Below are positions 36,701 to 47,830 of a stretch of 64,000 nt of DNA, one piece after another. The notes under the pieces are model-generated. The model searched no databases, had not been told where the DNA came from, and saw nothing but the letters and a program-made list of their open reading frames with translations. Positions within the stretch are counted from its first letter, which is position 1, and the number at the start of each line of letters is the position of its first letter. Made by a program: the position numbers and the translations under genes. This DNA comes from Glandiceps talaboti. Its lineage: Eukaryota > Hemichordata > Enteropneusta > Spengelidae. Where the stretch lies: NCBI RefSeq assembly GCF_964340395.1, contig NC_135559.1:388501-452500 (forward strand). Direction: 5' to 3'.

Positions 36701-37273
36701 CATTCATATCATCCTTGTTTCATCATTTTATCATCAACTCCCTTCCCTCTACTTCTCTTCTCTATAGTTACCTACTTATCTTGTTAAGTATCTTTATTTA
36801 CTATACATTTTTTTTAAATGTGTTTTTAAAAAAACACTCATACAGATTGATTTGAGTGCCTGTCTGTGGTTTCAAGGGTTGTGCGCTTTAATTAACGTGT
36901 GAACATTGTTGCATATTTGAAGGTGGTAATGGGAATGTTTTCTGGTGCATTGTGACATCGCCAATCTGCCATGTATACGCAAGTATTTCGAAGTTGTCAT
37001 TGCTTCCTCCACGTCGCCGATGTTTATTGTTCTGTATAATAGCGGACATCGGATGATGTGATCCAGAGTCGGCGTCCAGTCTCAACCGTAACACACAAAT
37101 ATTATAATTGTAAAGCAGGGAACTATTCTTAATTTTACTAAATCACCCTATGGTGACGCAATCTGTACTCGTTTTTCTCTATAACTCTTAATTCTGTACA
37201 TTATTCGATAGAAACTTATAACATAATATTAAATTCCTCACCTCAATTCATCAGGTTCATCCTTCGTCGCCAT
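24764..37273 (-). CDS. RUBCN: Rubicon (RUN and Cys-rich domain autophagy regulator), complete, 19 exons
   Basis: Rubicon binds the Beclin1-Vps34 (PI3K-III)/UVRAG complex and Rab7 on late endosomes, and restrains autophagosome maturation. Minus-strand exons: 37273-37242, 36001-35848, 35331-35109, 34914-34808, 33723-32772, 32466-32360, 32014-31813, 31525-31454, 30580-30470, 29604-29438, 28993-28916, 28188-28115, 27769-27705, 27401-27163, 26857-26796, 26273-26120, 25664-25574, 25240-25168, 24803-24764. All junctions are GT-AG and phase-consistent, 3003 nt in total. RUN domain at residues about 25-170 ([13 protein letters not shown]). Middle region Ser-rich and acidic. Conserved [19 protein letters not shown] and [19 protein letters not shown]. 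The C-terminal Rubicon homology domain at about 760-990 has [33 protein letters not shown] and [15 protein letters not shown] zinc ligands. Vertebrate Rubicon is of similar length (about 970). The last 40-nt exon is the least certain. Confidence 0.93.
25168..27769 (-). CDS. RUBCN: RUBCN Rubicon-homology (Rab7-binding, zinc) exons
   Basis: Exons 27769-27705, 27401-27163, 26857-26796, 26273-26120, 25664-25574 and 25240-25168. The order is [12 protein letters not shown], then [50 protein letters not shown], a helix with [33 protein letters not shown] and [18 protein letters not shown]. At least nine Cys/His pairs fit the zinc scaffold shared by Rubicon, Pacer and PLEKHM1. The N-terminal RUN domain separates Rubicon from Pacer. 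Confidence 0.92.
25385..25515 (+). repeat. 56-bp duplication in a RUBCN intron
   Basis: agtaacatgctcagagtcag and atctacagaaataaacacac occur twice about 56 bp apart. Confidence 0.85.
26907..26990 (+). ncRNA. Long hairpin in RUBCN intron (candidate pre-miRNA or mini-MITE)
   Basis: A 34-nt arm ending cagtaaggtcgtatctgc (to 26941), a 15-nt loop and a 34-nt complementary arm starting gcagatacgaccttactgc (26957-26990). The only three non-identical positions are G.U wobbles if the + strand is transcribed, but A.C mismatches on the minus strand. Size and near-perfect pairing suit a small-RNA precursor; a palindromic transposon relic is the alternative. Confidence 0.45.
27934..28170 (+). repeat. 89-bp tandem triplication of a RUBCN exon 3' end with donor
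   Basis: gtgctggatg recurs at 27941, 28030 and 28119 (89-bp period). On the minus strand each unit holds GAGTGGGCACCCC...CCAGCACCAA followed by gtaagaat, the 3' part of exon 28188-28115. Only the 28188 copy has the acceptor; all three retain usable donors. Confidence 0.92.
28426..28632 (+). pseudogene. LINE reverse-transcriptase C-terminal remnant
   Basis: A 67-codon open frame contains [19 protein letters not shown] and [10 protein letters not shown]. These resemble the SFFxRTIxDWNxLP...F motif found near the C-terminus of non-LTR (jockey/CR1-type) polyproteins. It sits in a RUBCN intron on the opposite strand and is followed by a 23-nt poly-C run (28634-28656). Fragment only, no RT core. 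Confidence 0.5.
29108..29142 (+). repeat. (GACA)n microsatellite
   Basis: Short acagacaaacaaacagacag tract in a RUBCN intron. Confidence 0.9.
30245..30480 (+). repeat. Duplication including the donor of RUBCN exon 30580-30470
   Basis: ggctagtaatacacaagtgt through ctatactgatgcc occurs twice (from about 30246 and 30387), with acataccagaatagag (exon end plus donor on the minus strand) at both 30372 and 30464. Confidence 0.85.
30581..31095 (+). repeat. 81-bp tandem array of 3' splice sites upstream of a RUBCN exon
   Basis: gatcactgctatctgagtct recurs at 30650, 30734, 30815, 30896, 30977 and 31058 after the genuine copy at 30569. Periods are 81 bp (one of 84). On the minus strand each unit contains a pyrimidine tract, ctcccctag and the exon start CAG/ATAGCAGTGAT. 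All units are open in the frame of the exon (27 codons: [21 protein letters not shown]...). Confidence 0.95.
32772..33723 (-). CDS. RUBCN: RUBCN large Ser-rich/acidic exon
   Basis: A 952-nt exon encoding a disordered linker: [20 protein letters not shown] (RxxS basophilic kinase and 14-3-3-like sites), [40 protein letters not shown], an acidic EEDEDES run and a basic [13 protein letters not shown] block. Vertebrate Rubicon has a comparable Ser-rich middle that carries UVRAG/Beclin-binding segments. I cannot map those here. Confidence 0.88.
34808..36001 (-). CDS. RUBCN: RUBCN RUN-domain exons
   Basis: Three exons (36001-35848, 35331-35109, 34914-34808) encode the alpha-helical RUN domain: [59 protein letters not shown]. 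The start codon lies in the small exon 37273-37242 ([10 protein letters not shown]), whose donor gtgagg joins in phase 2 to give the arginine at the junction. Confidence 0.9.
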
Positions 37274-37635
37274 ATTGCATGTTTACAATTACGTCATAAA
37301 ATTCGGCAAGTAAACAAACCTTCGATTGGGTGACACGCCTATTCAAAATTGTACCTTATCGGGGTCATTTCCTTTTGTGTAATTCTGATATTAAAACTAT
37401 CTGCGAAGACAGAATGTGGGGATGAATGGATCCTTATCATACGTAAATTTATGCTTATAAATAAGCAAACCTAACGGAGTAACGCAGTTTCACGATATCC
37501 CAATCATCCAATGAAACACAGCTTATCTTCGCAACTCGGAAGACCTTGGTGGGTCAAATTACCCAGAATGCATTGTGATTTTAACTTCCGCCCTGCTCAG
37601 GTGATCTTTCACGTTAGGGCTCCACCGGAGAAAGA
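37274..37635. promoter_or_regulatory. Divergent promoter between RUBCN and the GPCR gene
   Basis: Only 362 bp separate the RUBCN ATG (37273, minus) from the GPCR ATG (37636, plus). It contains ATTGG at 37325 and CCAAT at 37508 and more CpG than the surrounding DNA. No TATA box is obvious. This suggests a shared bidirectional, probably housekeeping-type promoter. Confidence 0.65.
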
Positions 37636-40600
37636 ATGAGTTCCACAGTGGAATCACCGAATATTTCCCAAAGTATTTTACCGACCAATACATCTCCGAC
37701 ATTACAACCTGGTACATATTGTTCATTGTTTGGAGAAGACCCATCAGGAAAATGTGTAAGTAGGATGTACTTTTCACTAAATAAAGTTAAGGAAAAGATT
37801 TTTCAGCTTGTGACGTGACGTCTGTATGTTGTGATTTTTCTGAGCTGACTGGTTATGAGTCATTCACTGTTTAGTTTTATCAATCCCTACACGTTGACAG
37901 AATACAACACGAAAGTACAACATTTAGTTTCAGCATTTATCACATATCGTGACTCCATTACCTTTATTTTGCAATGTTTTATCTTTAATATTTCCAAATA
38001 TGATTTTCAATTCAACATAAATTGTACTTTGATTTAAAAGGCAAAAAATCATATTTATGAATAACAATGTGTGTCACATGGGTTCTGAACAGTGAAAGTG
38101 TTTTATTCACAAGGTATTTGGATGGAGATATTAAAGGGAGCATATTTTCACGATTTAGCTGTAGATTATGATATTTTTTGAGTTTATAATCATTCATTTT
38201 GTTATATTAATATATAGTATTGTCATTATTGATGACAATGATGTGACATCTCTTATTTATATTCCGTCATAATTTCCATCACCATTTTTAACACTTATAC
38301 TCATTTAGTAGACATAACACATGATAACTATTAGGTTGTTGTTGTTGTTGTTGTTGTTTTTTTTTTTGTTTTTTTTTTGTTTGGGGGGGGGGTAGCTTTG
38401 GCAAGGTCAGGTTATTATGGGAACAAACAACACTATCCTCAAGATTGAATATGAATTTAGAAATTGAATGTGGGTCAACAGAAAATTTGGGTGAGAAAGG
38501 CAGTTGTGTGGCAAAGCTATAGAATAAGTTAGTCTGTATTAAAGAGTCTGAAAGACTATTTTTAATCCTTATGGCTCCCCTGATAAGATCGCCCCAATGC
38601 AAACATGGGAGTGAATGATTGAATCATTATTAATTAAATAATTAATTCTTATTAATTATTTATATTGATGACTTTTTCTTTTTAATTTTGGTTACCTTGA
38701 TTGAAAATTTTACACATAAAATGATAAAAATTTTGTGATATCAATAATGAATAAATTATATATTATTGTTAATTTGACAAGTTTACAGATGATAAAATAT
38801 TGAAGATTCTTAATATTGACTAATTTCTTTTTTACCACAGGATGCAATTATTGCTGTAAAGAGGTGTACAGCCTCTTTGTCACTGATTGGTTGGTAAGTA
38901 TGCAAAAATGTGTAGTATTGATGGTTCAAATTGAGTGATCTGATTGGTCTAGACATCAAACTAATATGTCTAAAAAAAGTGATATATGAACAGTTAGCAC
39001 ATGTTCCAAGTTTTAATGTTTATATATACTACTAAGTACTTGTTGTTCACATTGTCTTCTGTTCCAACATGGTCCACAGCGGTAGTAATCTCTGTGAATT
39101 GTCAGAGGAAGATTTTCTACATGAGACAGGGTGGTTTAAGGATATTTTGAAGGCAGCTGAATGTAAGGACAATCGGGCACGGTACTTGACTAGGCAAGAG
39201 TCGAAATATGTATGTGTCCTGCAAAAATGAGGAAAGTGTAAGAATTCACACTGACAGACTCATTACATAACCACCACCTCACCCCACCCCTGAATGAAGA
39301 GACTGATATTAGTTTCAAACTTAGTAAGGGGCTTCACCTATTTCAGGAGGTATGTAATTTGCCCAAAACTGACCAAGTACGGGCAGAGTTACGAGTAAGG
39401 GGTATGTGATATTAGTAGCTACCATTAGTAAGGGGTATATGATATTAGTAGCTACCATTAGTAAGGGGTATGTGATATTAGTAGCTACCATTAGTAAGGG
39501 GTATGTGATATTAGTAGCTACCATTAGTAAGGGGTATGTGATATTAATAGCTAGCTTTAGTAAGATCAGTTCCCCCCATAAAATGAAATTACAAGGTCAT
39601 TGTCGCTCATTTAATTCTGTTATATGAACTGTTGAAATCTTCCCAAGCACAGTACATTCTGAGTCAGCCTTTTTGGTTTTACTGTACTTTCCATCTTATA
39701 TGGAAAAAATTATGGTCATGGAAAATACAGGTCACGATGGAAAAAGGTAATCTACAGGTTTATTCCCTAATTCTATCATGTACTGTTTTCCACTCACAGT
39801 TTGTTTATGATAGCAGTGATATGGATATTTAGGAAGTACCAATTCTTCCCACAAAGATTGATTTTATACCTCAGTTTAGCAGCATTATGTGACAGCATTG
39901 CGTATTTAATGGTAAGTTGACTCAAGTGACATATACATTATTTAATAATAAAACAGTATTAAAAGACAAAAAATTAAAAAAAAAAAAATATAGACAAGTT
40001 GAATAAGGGCCAGCTCAGCTCTGTGGGCCTACATTCCTGCAAAGTATTGGAATGTCCTTTGAAAATTTTGTGTATTCCTTGAAATCTCTGGCAAATGAAA
40101 TGTATGAAATTTTCAGTCTTAAAATGTTGAAATCTCTGTTGGCATGGTTACTTGATGAGTTACTAAGCAATATGTTTACTACCTTACCCAAACAGGGAGA
40201 TCTTCATCCCGATGGACCATTGTGTGACTTCCAGGCGTGGTGGTTGACTTTCTTTGGTAAGAATAAATTAAATTACTTTGCAGTATTCCTTTGTGTGAGA
40301 TTCAAAAGCCAAAAGGTAATTCCTTGGAGTTATATCAATCTTATGATTTCTTCCATGAAAAAGATGAAAGTTTATATAAATCCTGTCTTAGTCATGTGAA
40401 TTTCATACAGTAATATCATTCTTTTGTACAGAGAATTCTCAGTCATTCTATTCTCTGAAGGTTTATGTATGTCACCACTTGAGGGCGTACTTCCCAATGG
40501 TGTTATAACCATAGATCTCTCATCTCTTGCTACCCATCAAGTTTACCTTATGAGGGTGTAATACTAAAAGTTATTGTACAAGTGTTAATGTTCTAGCCCA

Positions 40601-43600
40601 CAAAAAAGACTGGTAAATGTGTAAAATATTTGTTATTGTACATACAATAACAAACTTTTTTACTCATTTTTTAGCATTTTACAATTTATTGAGTAACAAA
40701 CAAGGACTTGGCGTATGTTGTTTCACATTGATTTTCCAAGTAGGAAGCTATGATAAAATTGTTTTATAAATTAAAAATCCCAAATCAACACCCAATCCTC
40801 ATCCATATGGCCACTTTAAGATGGATCTTAATATGAACAGCACTTTAATTTTAAAATATATTAGTGTAGAAGAAATGAAATGACAATATATGATAACAAA
40901 TGTAAACATACATGTGTAATAGTCAGTAAGTTATAGATTTCAATATTCTTGTGTTATTTTGACTTTCAGATTGGTGTGTGCTACTCTGGGTGTGCTGTAT
41001 AACATTTAATTTATTCTGTAATGCTGTGAGACAAGTCAAAACAGATCGATATGAACTGTAAGTAGAATGTATTTTAGTACATTTCAATCCTTTAATTATG
41101 ACATTCTGACTGGTCTAGCATTAGACTCGCTCAATATTAAGACTGACTGTCAATTAATATATCTAACCACATCATACACATGGGTCTTTTTTCTTTCAAT
41201 AAAATGTTTATACATTGAAACTAAATGTTGTTTGTGACAAGTCATTGTATGGACTACAACAAAGACTGATGCATGCTTTTAGAAACACAGGCAAACTGAC
41301 GGTTGACAAAGCCCATAGATTGGAAGAAGTGAAATGTTATTTTCACATCATCTAATTCTAAGTTAAGTCATGCCATCAGACTTGAACTGCTTATTTTATC
41401 ATGCAAAAATAAGGACATTTTATTTTCCCCAATTATTTGATTACTTTTTTCAGCATCTACCATTTGTTGTGTTGGGGTGTGTCCTTCATCATAGCCTGCC
41501 TGCCATTAATAGGCAACCATTATGGACCAGCTGGTGCTTGGTGGTAAGTAACAAGCAGTTGTAATAGTGCTGTTTTGTCATAAATATCTTGTCTTTGACA
41601 TCTTGAAACAAGTAAGAAAATGAAGGTTTTTTACTTGGATCCCTCATTTACTGAATATATGAAATATGACATGTGATAATGTAGGTGTGCTAAGTTACTA
41701 GATCCTCACATTTCAGTTAAGTTAACAATGTTGTTTTTTCTTCAGTTGGATATCTGGTGATAATGCCACAACCTGGAGATTTGCCATGTAAGTACATTTA
41801 CTCTGTTAAGCAAGTATCTAAACTTTCCCTTTGTTAGTCTGCTACCAGGGTCAGTGTTTAATAATTTCAATTGCTGTGTAGAGTTCTCTGATTTTTGGGT
41901 GCGGACCCAAAACACTTTGATTTGATTTACCATACTATGTGTACAGCTACACAAATATGTTTATGGGCAGGTGATTCAGTAATGAGCAGTTTGTACAATA
42001 TTACAATTAAGTCATTATGTTGAAGAAAACACTTTAAAAAAAAAAATGTACCAGTTGCAGATAGTGCAGCTGTAACTTCATTGTAGTAAAAATTGGAGAT
42101 ACTTCCAGTATGATGACAACTGATGGCCATCTTCTGATCATTCTGACCTCATCTTTAGAATTAAATATGACCTAAAAAAAGTCTTTTGTATTGTTTAGAA
42201 TAGAAAGGAGTTCAGATAACAATATTTGTTGGGAATTACAAGACATGTTTATTTATTAAAGTGACACAGGATAGGAATATTTTCTGTAGAATATTTCTAA
42301 TCTATGAAGAGAAAGTTGTTGAAGCACATGTAACATTTCAATTCATCCAACTTATTTTGTTATCAATATGCTACACCATATTCCAGTTATTCAAAAAACA
42401 AAGGATTACATATTTTGGCCACTAGGGGCTGATGTTTAGGAGCAACTTTTGACTACATGTCAGAGAGTTGATAGTTTGAGTACTAAAGCATCCTTTAACA
42501 AATTCTCACTTCCCAGTGTTTCATGGCTTAGTTGTAATGTGATTTATCACCCTTTGTGACACTTCTTTCAAAAAGTTAATAACTGGAATATGATGTATAC
42601 ATTGTATATGGCACACTAAGTCTGATTTTGCTGTTCATTTCTTGTGTTTATAGTTGGTATGGACCATTGTTTGTTATCATATTCTTGATGTTTGTAGTGT
42701 ATACATACATCATTATACACGTCAATAGAAAGGTAAGATGCACAGTCTATGTACTTAGTTTGTATATATTGATAATACACATTAATAGTTCAAATTAAAA
42801 TTAGGCCATTTTAGAATCCAACATGGCTATCAAATCTGTGTTAACTCAATGGGAAATAAACTTGATTTCTTTGGGCGAAACAGACAATGATCTTTATGGT
42901 ATAGTATACATAGTCTAGAAACAAAATTAATGTCATTCAGAGCTTCTATTCTTTAGTTAATAAATGCTGCAAGTATCATTTCAATTTTGATCTCGCAATG
43001 ATAAACAAAATAATTCAATTATAAATATTTCAACAGGTGAAAGCTTGGGAAGGAACCTATGATCCTGAGACAGAGAGAAGTAAACAACTCCTGAAAGAAG
43101 AAATCAAACCACTCTTAGTTTATCCGTTCATCTACTTACTTATTTCAATATTTCCACTGATAAATAGGTAAATATTTATTTCAGTATTTCCACTGAAAAA
43201 TTTTTATTTGAACATTTCCACTGGTAAATAGGTAAATACTTTGAAATATTAAAGATCTTGCAAATCTAAGTTAATATTTATTGATGGAAAAAAAAAATGA
43301 AATCAGTGATGCATACAAAATATGGAAAATTCCGAACTAATCTTTGTATGGGTGTTATATTCATCCATCTACTTATCTCAATATTTCCACTCATAAATAT
43401 ATCAAATTTAAATAATATCTCAATCTACATATAGATATCTCAGGATGGAATTATTAGGAATCTTTCTAATACAGAGTACAGAATGCAATAAGTTGTGATG
43501 ACCAATGTACACTCTAAATAACATTTTTTGTCGTGGGTCAAACTGATAAAACTTGGGTTTATTGCGAGTCAGTCACCACATGGATAGAGAATGCGACATT

Positions 43601-46121
43601 CTGGCATGTCACAAGAGATTGTTATAGTCTGTGATGCAGCAAATTGGCTTGGAGAGCAATCTGGTGATGATTACGATCCAATGTTTGTGTAGGTAATTGA
43701 CTTAAACTTTGTTGTTATTATAGAATACAGAATGCAGTAAGTCATAATAACCCAATCTTTGTACTGGTATTACTACATGCCTTGACATCACCACTTCAAG
43801 GTGCAATTAATGCCATCGTGTATGGATTAGACAAAGAAACTAGAAGTAGACTGACTTGGACTCAGATCAAGGTATGTTTATGACTTATGTATGCATGAAA
43901 AGTATGTGCTTGTGGTAACAGTTGTGTGATGGTTATCTTATATTGACAAGGCACCATGGCTGTTTTATGTAAAATATATGCTGGTTGTATTGTTTGTAGT
44001 AATAATTATACACTAGATGTGTTATGTTGACTTTGTGCCAGTTTTGTTGTCAATTATGAGCTGATTATGTCAATTATGGACAAGTAGTATTATGTCAATT
44101 ATGTGCTGGTTTTGTCAATTATGTGCTGGTTGTGTTATGTCAATTACGGACTGGTTTTGTCAATTATGCACTGGTAGTGTAACGTCAATTATGTGCTGGT
44201 AGTGTTAATGTTATGTCAATGTGTTGGTTGTGTCAATTATGTGCTTGTGTTATGTCATTTATGTGCAGTTTTGTTAGATATGTACTGCTAGTGTTATGTC
44301 AATTATGTGCTGGTAGTGTTATGTCAATGTGTTGGTTGTGTCAATTATGTGCTTGTGTTATGTCATTTATGTGCAGTTTTGTTAGATATGTACTGCTAGT
44401 GTTATGTCAATTATGTGCTGGTTTTGTTATGTCAATTATGTGCTGGTAGTGTTATGTCAATTATTTGTTGGTAATTTTATGTCTGTTATATGCTGGTTAT
44501 GTCAAGTATGTGCTGGTTGTGTTACGTCAATTATGTGCTGGTTATGGTACATCAATTATGTGCTGGTTATGTTACGTATGTGCTGGTTGTGTTAAGTATG
44601 TGCTGGTTGTGATATGTCACTTTTGTGCTGGTTTTGTTATGTCAATTATGTGCTGGGTATGTCAATTGTGTGCTGGTTTTGTTTTGCCAGTTATGTGCTG
44701 GTTATGTCAAGTGTGTGCTGGTTATGTTAAGTGTGTACTGGTTATGTTAAGTGTGTGCTGGTTATGTCAAGTGTGTGCTGGTTATGTTAAGTGTGTACTG
44801 GTTATGTTAAGTGTGTACTGGTTATGTTAAGTGTGTACTGGTTATGTTAAGTGTGTGCTGGTTATGTCAAGTGTGTGCTGGTTATGTTAAGTGTGTACTG
44901 GTTATGTTAAGTGTGTACTGGTTATGTCACATCACAAATGTGCAAATGATGAATTCCTGAATATGATACAAAGTATATTAGTGTATATTATAATGTATGC
45001 ATAATTGTTATTTGAAGTGTGCAAGACATGAATACTTTGCCAATAAAGTTTGCACCTAACTAACGTTTACAGCCTGTCTATGTGCCTGTCTATCTGTCTG
45101 TTTGTGTGACTAATTTTGTAGCTGTCTGTTCTCACATTCTATGTAATTGTGCTTTTTTTGTATTTGTTTCCATTCTCTACACTCACATCACAATGTTAAA
45201 CATTAAATTCAAACTCAAACTGTCAAACATAGCGATTCACAATCCAACCTTCTAAAAGTAAAAGTAAAACTCTCAATTTTAAGAATAACTGAAGTTATAT
45301 GGTTTTTCTCCAAAACTGAAATAAATGTAAGCCAAGAATTAACTTCTCATATCATGTCCTTCCACCCTGTAGCTAGTCTCCTAATGTTCATTCCCATATT
45401 GTGATTATAAAATCAGTTGAGTTTAAATCCTATGTCAATGGTCAAACTGTTTCCCCAGTAAGAATTCAACATTCAGGCAGTTACAGTTCAAAGTTCATCT
45501 TCCAAAGTTTATACCAAATGAGAGTCGAACGTTCTTGTAGAGAATTAAAATTTCTACATTAGAGATTCGAAAGTTTGGGAACTATATTGCTGCAAAATTA
45601 GAGTTCTAAGTACATACAGAATGAGGGTTTAAAATACACATGTAGCCAAGGGTCAAAGTTCACCAAATGAGGTGTCAAAGTTCACAGAAAATGAGAGTGC
45701 ACACAATGTAAAAGTTCAAAGTCCAATCAGTGAAGTTTCTAAGTTTATTAATTTAGGACCCTATGCAGATTTAACTATCTTTATGCAACATTGAGTCAAG
45801 CATTTTTAAACTTACACTTTAGACATCTTAGATTGAGGTTTATATAGTTAGTATTCAGTTACTATGGTGATGAAATGGCACCTGATGAGCCAGTCATATT
45901 ACATACTGGCTCCTTCCTATTGGTAATTGATTTATTGTAATTTCTACACACAGGTGGCTTTGCAGACTAAATCCACAGACCGAGCACTAATACGAGAGTA
46001 TCCGTTAGGTGGTGAGATAGACACTCCAGATATTATAGACAACTCTACTTACCCTTTAAGTAATATCAGTGATACACTTGTAGTTCGTAATAGTCTATCG
46101 GCTAGCAATCGCTACTCCTAA
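37636..46121 (+). CDS. cAMP-receptor-like (class E / GPR157-related) seven-TM receptor, isoform with first terminal exon
   Basis: A G-protein-coupled receptor of the Dictyostelium cAMP-receptor-like group (Dicty_CAR), present in invertebrates and related to GPR157. Ligand unknown. Exons: 37636-37755, 38841-38893, 39800-39911, 40196-40256, 40970-41057, 41454-41543, 41746-41787, 42654-42732, 43037-43167, 43724-43871, 45954-46121. This gives 363 residues, all phase-consistent. The N-terminus is short and extracellular with N-glycosylation sequons (NIS, NTS). TM1 about 50-68, TM2 77-95, TM3 106-131, TM4 145-165, TM5 189-211, TM6 240-257, TM7 268-292. GAWCWI before an extracellular NAT sequon, and TSPLQGAINAIVYGL in TM7, are the strongest family signatures. 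The C-tail is Ser/Thr-rich (NSLSASNRYS). Confidence 0.87.
38336..38392 (+). repeat. (GTT)n, poly-T and poly-G simple sequence
   Basis: Seven GTT units followed by T-rich and G-rich runs in GPCR intron 1. Confidence 0.93.
39395..39560 (+). repeat. 33-bp minisatellite, 5 copies, in GPCR intron 2
   Basis: Unit agtaaggggtatgtgatatt plus agtagctaccatt. Open frames here are repeat shadows. Confidence 0.95.
40590..40835 (+). mobile_element. Second copy of the foldback MITE (right half)
   Basis: Starts near the palindrome centre (tttgttattgtacatacaat) and follows the right arm of the 18828-19382 element through tcacattgattttccaagta to ccaatcctcatccatatggc with moderate divergence. Lies in a GPCR intron. 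Confidence 0.75.
43180..43515 (+). repeat. Degenerate copies of flanking exon edges inside a GPCR intron
   Basis: atttccactggtaaataggt at about 43203 and catctacttatctcaatatt at about 43364 mimic the 3' end and donor of exon 43037-43167. ctaatacagagtacagaatg at about 43468 mimics the acceptor and start of exon 43724-43871. Confidence 0.65.
44040..44935 (+). repeat. Low-complexity minisatellite of tatgtgctggtt/gtcaattatg units
   Basis: Dozens of 16-22 bp units (gttatgtcaattatgtgctg; later gtgtgtactggttatgttaa) fill the intron before the terminal GPCR exon. The Cys-rich open frames across it are artefacts. Confidence 0.95.
45420..45740 (+). repeat. Degenerate repeats rich in TTCAAAGTTCA
   Basis: Recurring caaagttca and aatgagagt motifs at irregular spacing, including a DR1-type GGGTCAAAGTTCA at 45650-45662, in the last GPCR intron. 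Confidence 0.5.
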
Positions 46122-46714
46122 AATTGACTGACGGAACTCACTCGCACCATTGGCTTTAAGGTTAGCTATGGGAAGGTTGTTTGTATCTTTTGGACGTTTC
46201 CAAAGTCATTTGCATGTTAATATGAGGGATCCTATGTTCAGGGCACCGAAGGTTTCTAGTTTTAGTAGAGTAGAATGAAATCACTCTAGAAGTTCATATT
46301 TCATCTTTTGATCCATGGATTTCCATTTCTGATACATTTTAGGGTGAACAAATGGAAATGAATTGACCAATTGACCATCAACTCCTAATAATGCCCTATA
46401 CACACAAGTATAGAAAATGGTCAATTTAGACCAAAAACAAGAAAGATTTGTCATGCATTATTCAGAGTCTGCCTTGCCAGTATTCAAAAACACTTCATAT
46501 TAATACAGTAACTGCAATCACTGTCCAGGGGGTGGTGAAGGTAACTTCAACATCATCTAGTCTGTCTGCTGCCCTCTACAGTCTGTACAAGGAAAGCATT
46601 TCAACACGCAAACCTTCTGTGTTACTGAACACCTTCATCTGTGCTTGATACTTTTCATGCTGTGAATGCATTCTGAAGCAGCCAAAGCAATAATTAAATA
46701 ATAATGTAAGATGA

Positions 46715-46865
46715 ATTTCTAGTGGCTACGTTGGCTTCTAATGAGGTCAAATAAAGGCCAATGAATTTCAAGTGGCTATGTTGGCTTCTAATAAGGTCAT
46801 ATAAAGGCCAATGAATTTCTAGTGACTACGTTGGCTTCTAATGAGGTCAAATAAAAGCCAATGTT
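46715..46865 (+). repeat. About 53-bp repeat, 3 copies
   Basis: ccaatgaatttctagtggct and cttctaatgaggtcaaataa recur three times between the two alternative GPCR terminal exons. Confidence 0.9.
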
Positions 46866-47830
46866 ACATTGGATTAAGATTTATATGAGAGTGAAACACA
46901 GCTTTTGTGGCAGATGTAAACAAAAAAATAACAATTTTCTCACCAAAACTTTGATCCAAATCTGACATAGGCCTTTAAAAGAGAAAAATTGAGACATCAG
47001 AAGTTTAACTTGAAAAACCCAGCTGAGGTGTGATGCTAAATAGACATTCTGTTGTATCATACTTGGATATTTCAGTGGTTTTGTAGAGAAGTCAAAAATA
47101 TCCAAACAGTTGGTAACATCATGATTGGAGTTTGAAAATGTATTACAATAGAAGAATCTTGTGTGACACCAGAAATTCATCTACAGGGAGTTATAATGCA
47201 TGCCTGTATGAGCATGACAAGATAACAAGACTTACCAGTTGTAATAACTAATGTGGTTGTGTGATAATGGATAACTATCTTCACATTGTTATCTTGCTGT
47301 TTATTTCCATAGCAATAAACCTCCCTTTGTAAAGTGTTAATGTCATATTAAGATCATTCATTTTCTATTCATTGGTGTTAGTAATATACACATTAATGTG
47401 TGTTACCAATGTTATTGTATACTGCAGTCTGTGGTTCATTGCATCATGACAATCACTGGAATTTCTGGTCACTCCTGGAAATTCCTTGAAAGTCTTGAAT
47501 TTGTACTTGCTTCTGGAATGTCTTGGAATTTCAGCTCACTTCGTGAAATTCCTGAGAAACTACAAGTCTTAGGGGGTCTTTTCATTGTGAGTCACAGACA
47601 AGTAGTGACAAGGTCCCCATGTCACAAAATATTTGCCAGCTGAATGAAGAAAAAAATTGTGGAATATTATAATTATACTTGTGCAATTTATATTTGAAAA
47701 ATTTGGGGAAAAATACTGGTGCTTTTACATTCTATTCAGAATTCAATGACGTAAATACCCATCTGTTGTTACATGGATGAAAAGAAAATTCCACTGTCCC
47801 TCACTGTGTACAATGTTCCTTGTATTACAG

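Noticed and set aside
24764-37273. Pacer (RUBCNL) or PLEKHM1 instead of Rubicon
   Set aside because: An N-terminal RUN domain plus [10 protein letters not shown] and [10 protein letters not shown] match Rubicon; no PH domain is present.
44213-44830. Cys-rich open frames resembling a small secreted protein
   Set aside because: Low-complexity tatgtgctgg repeat in a GPCR intron; no splice or start context.
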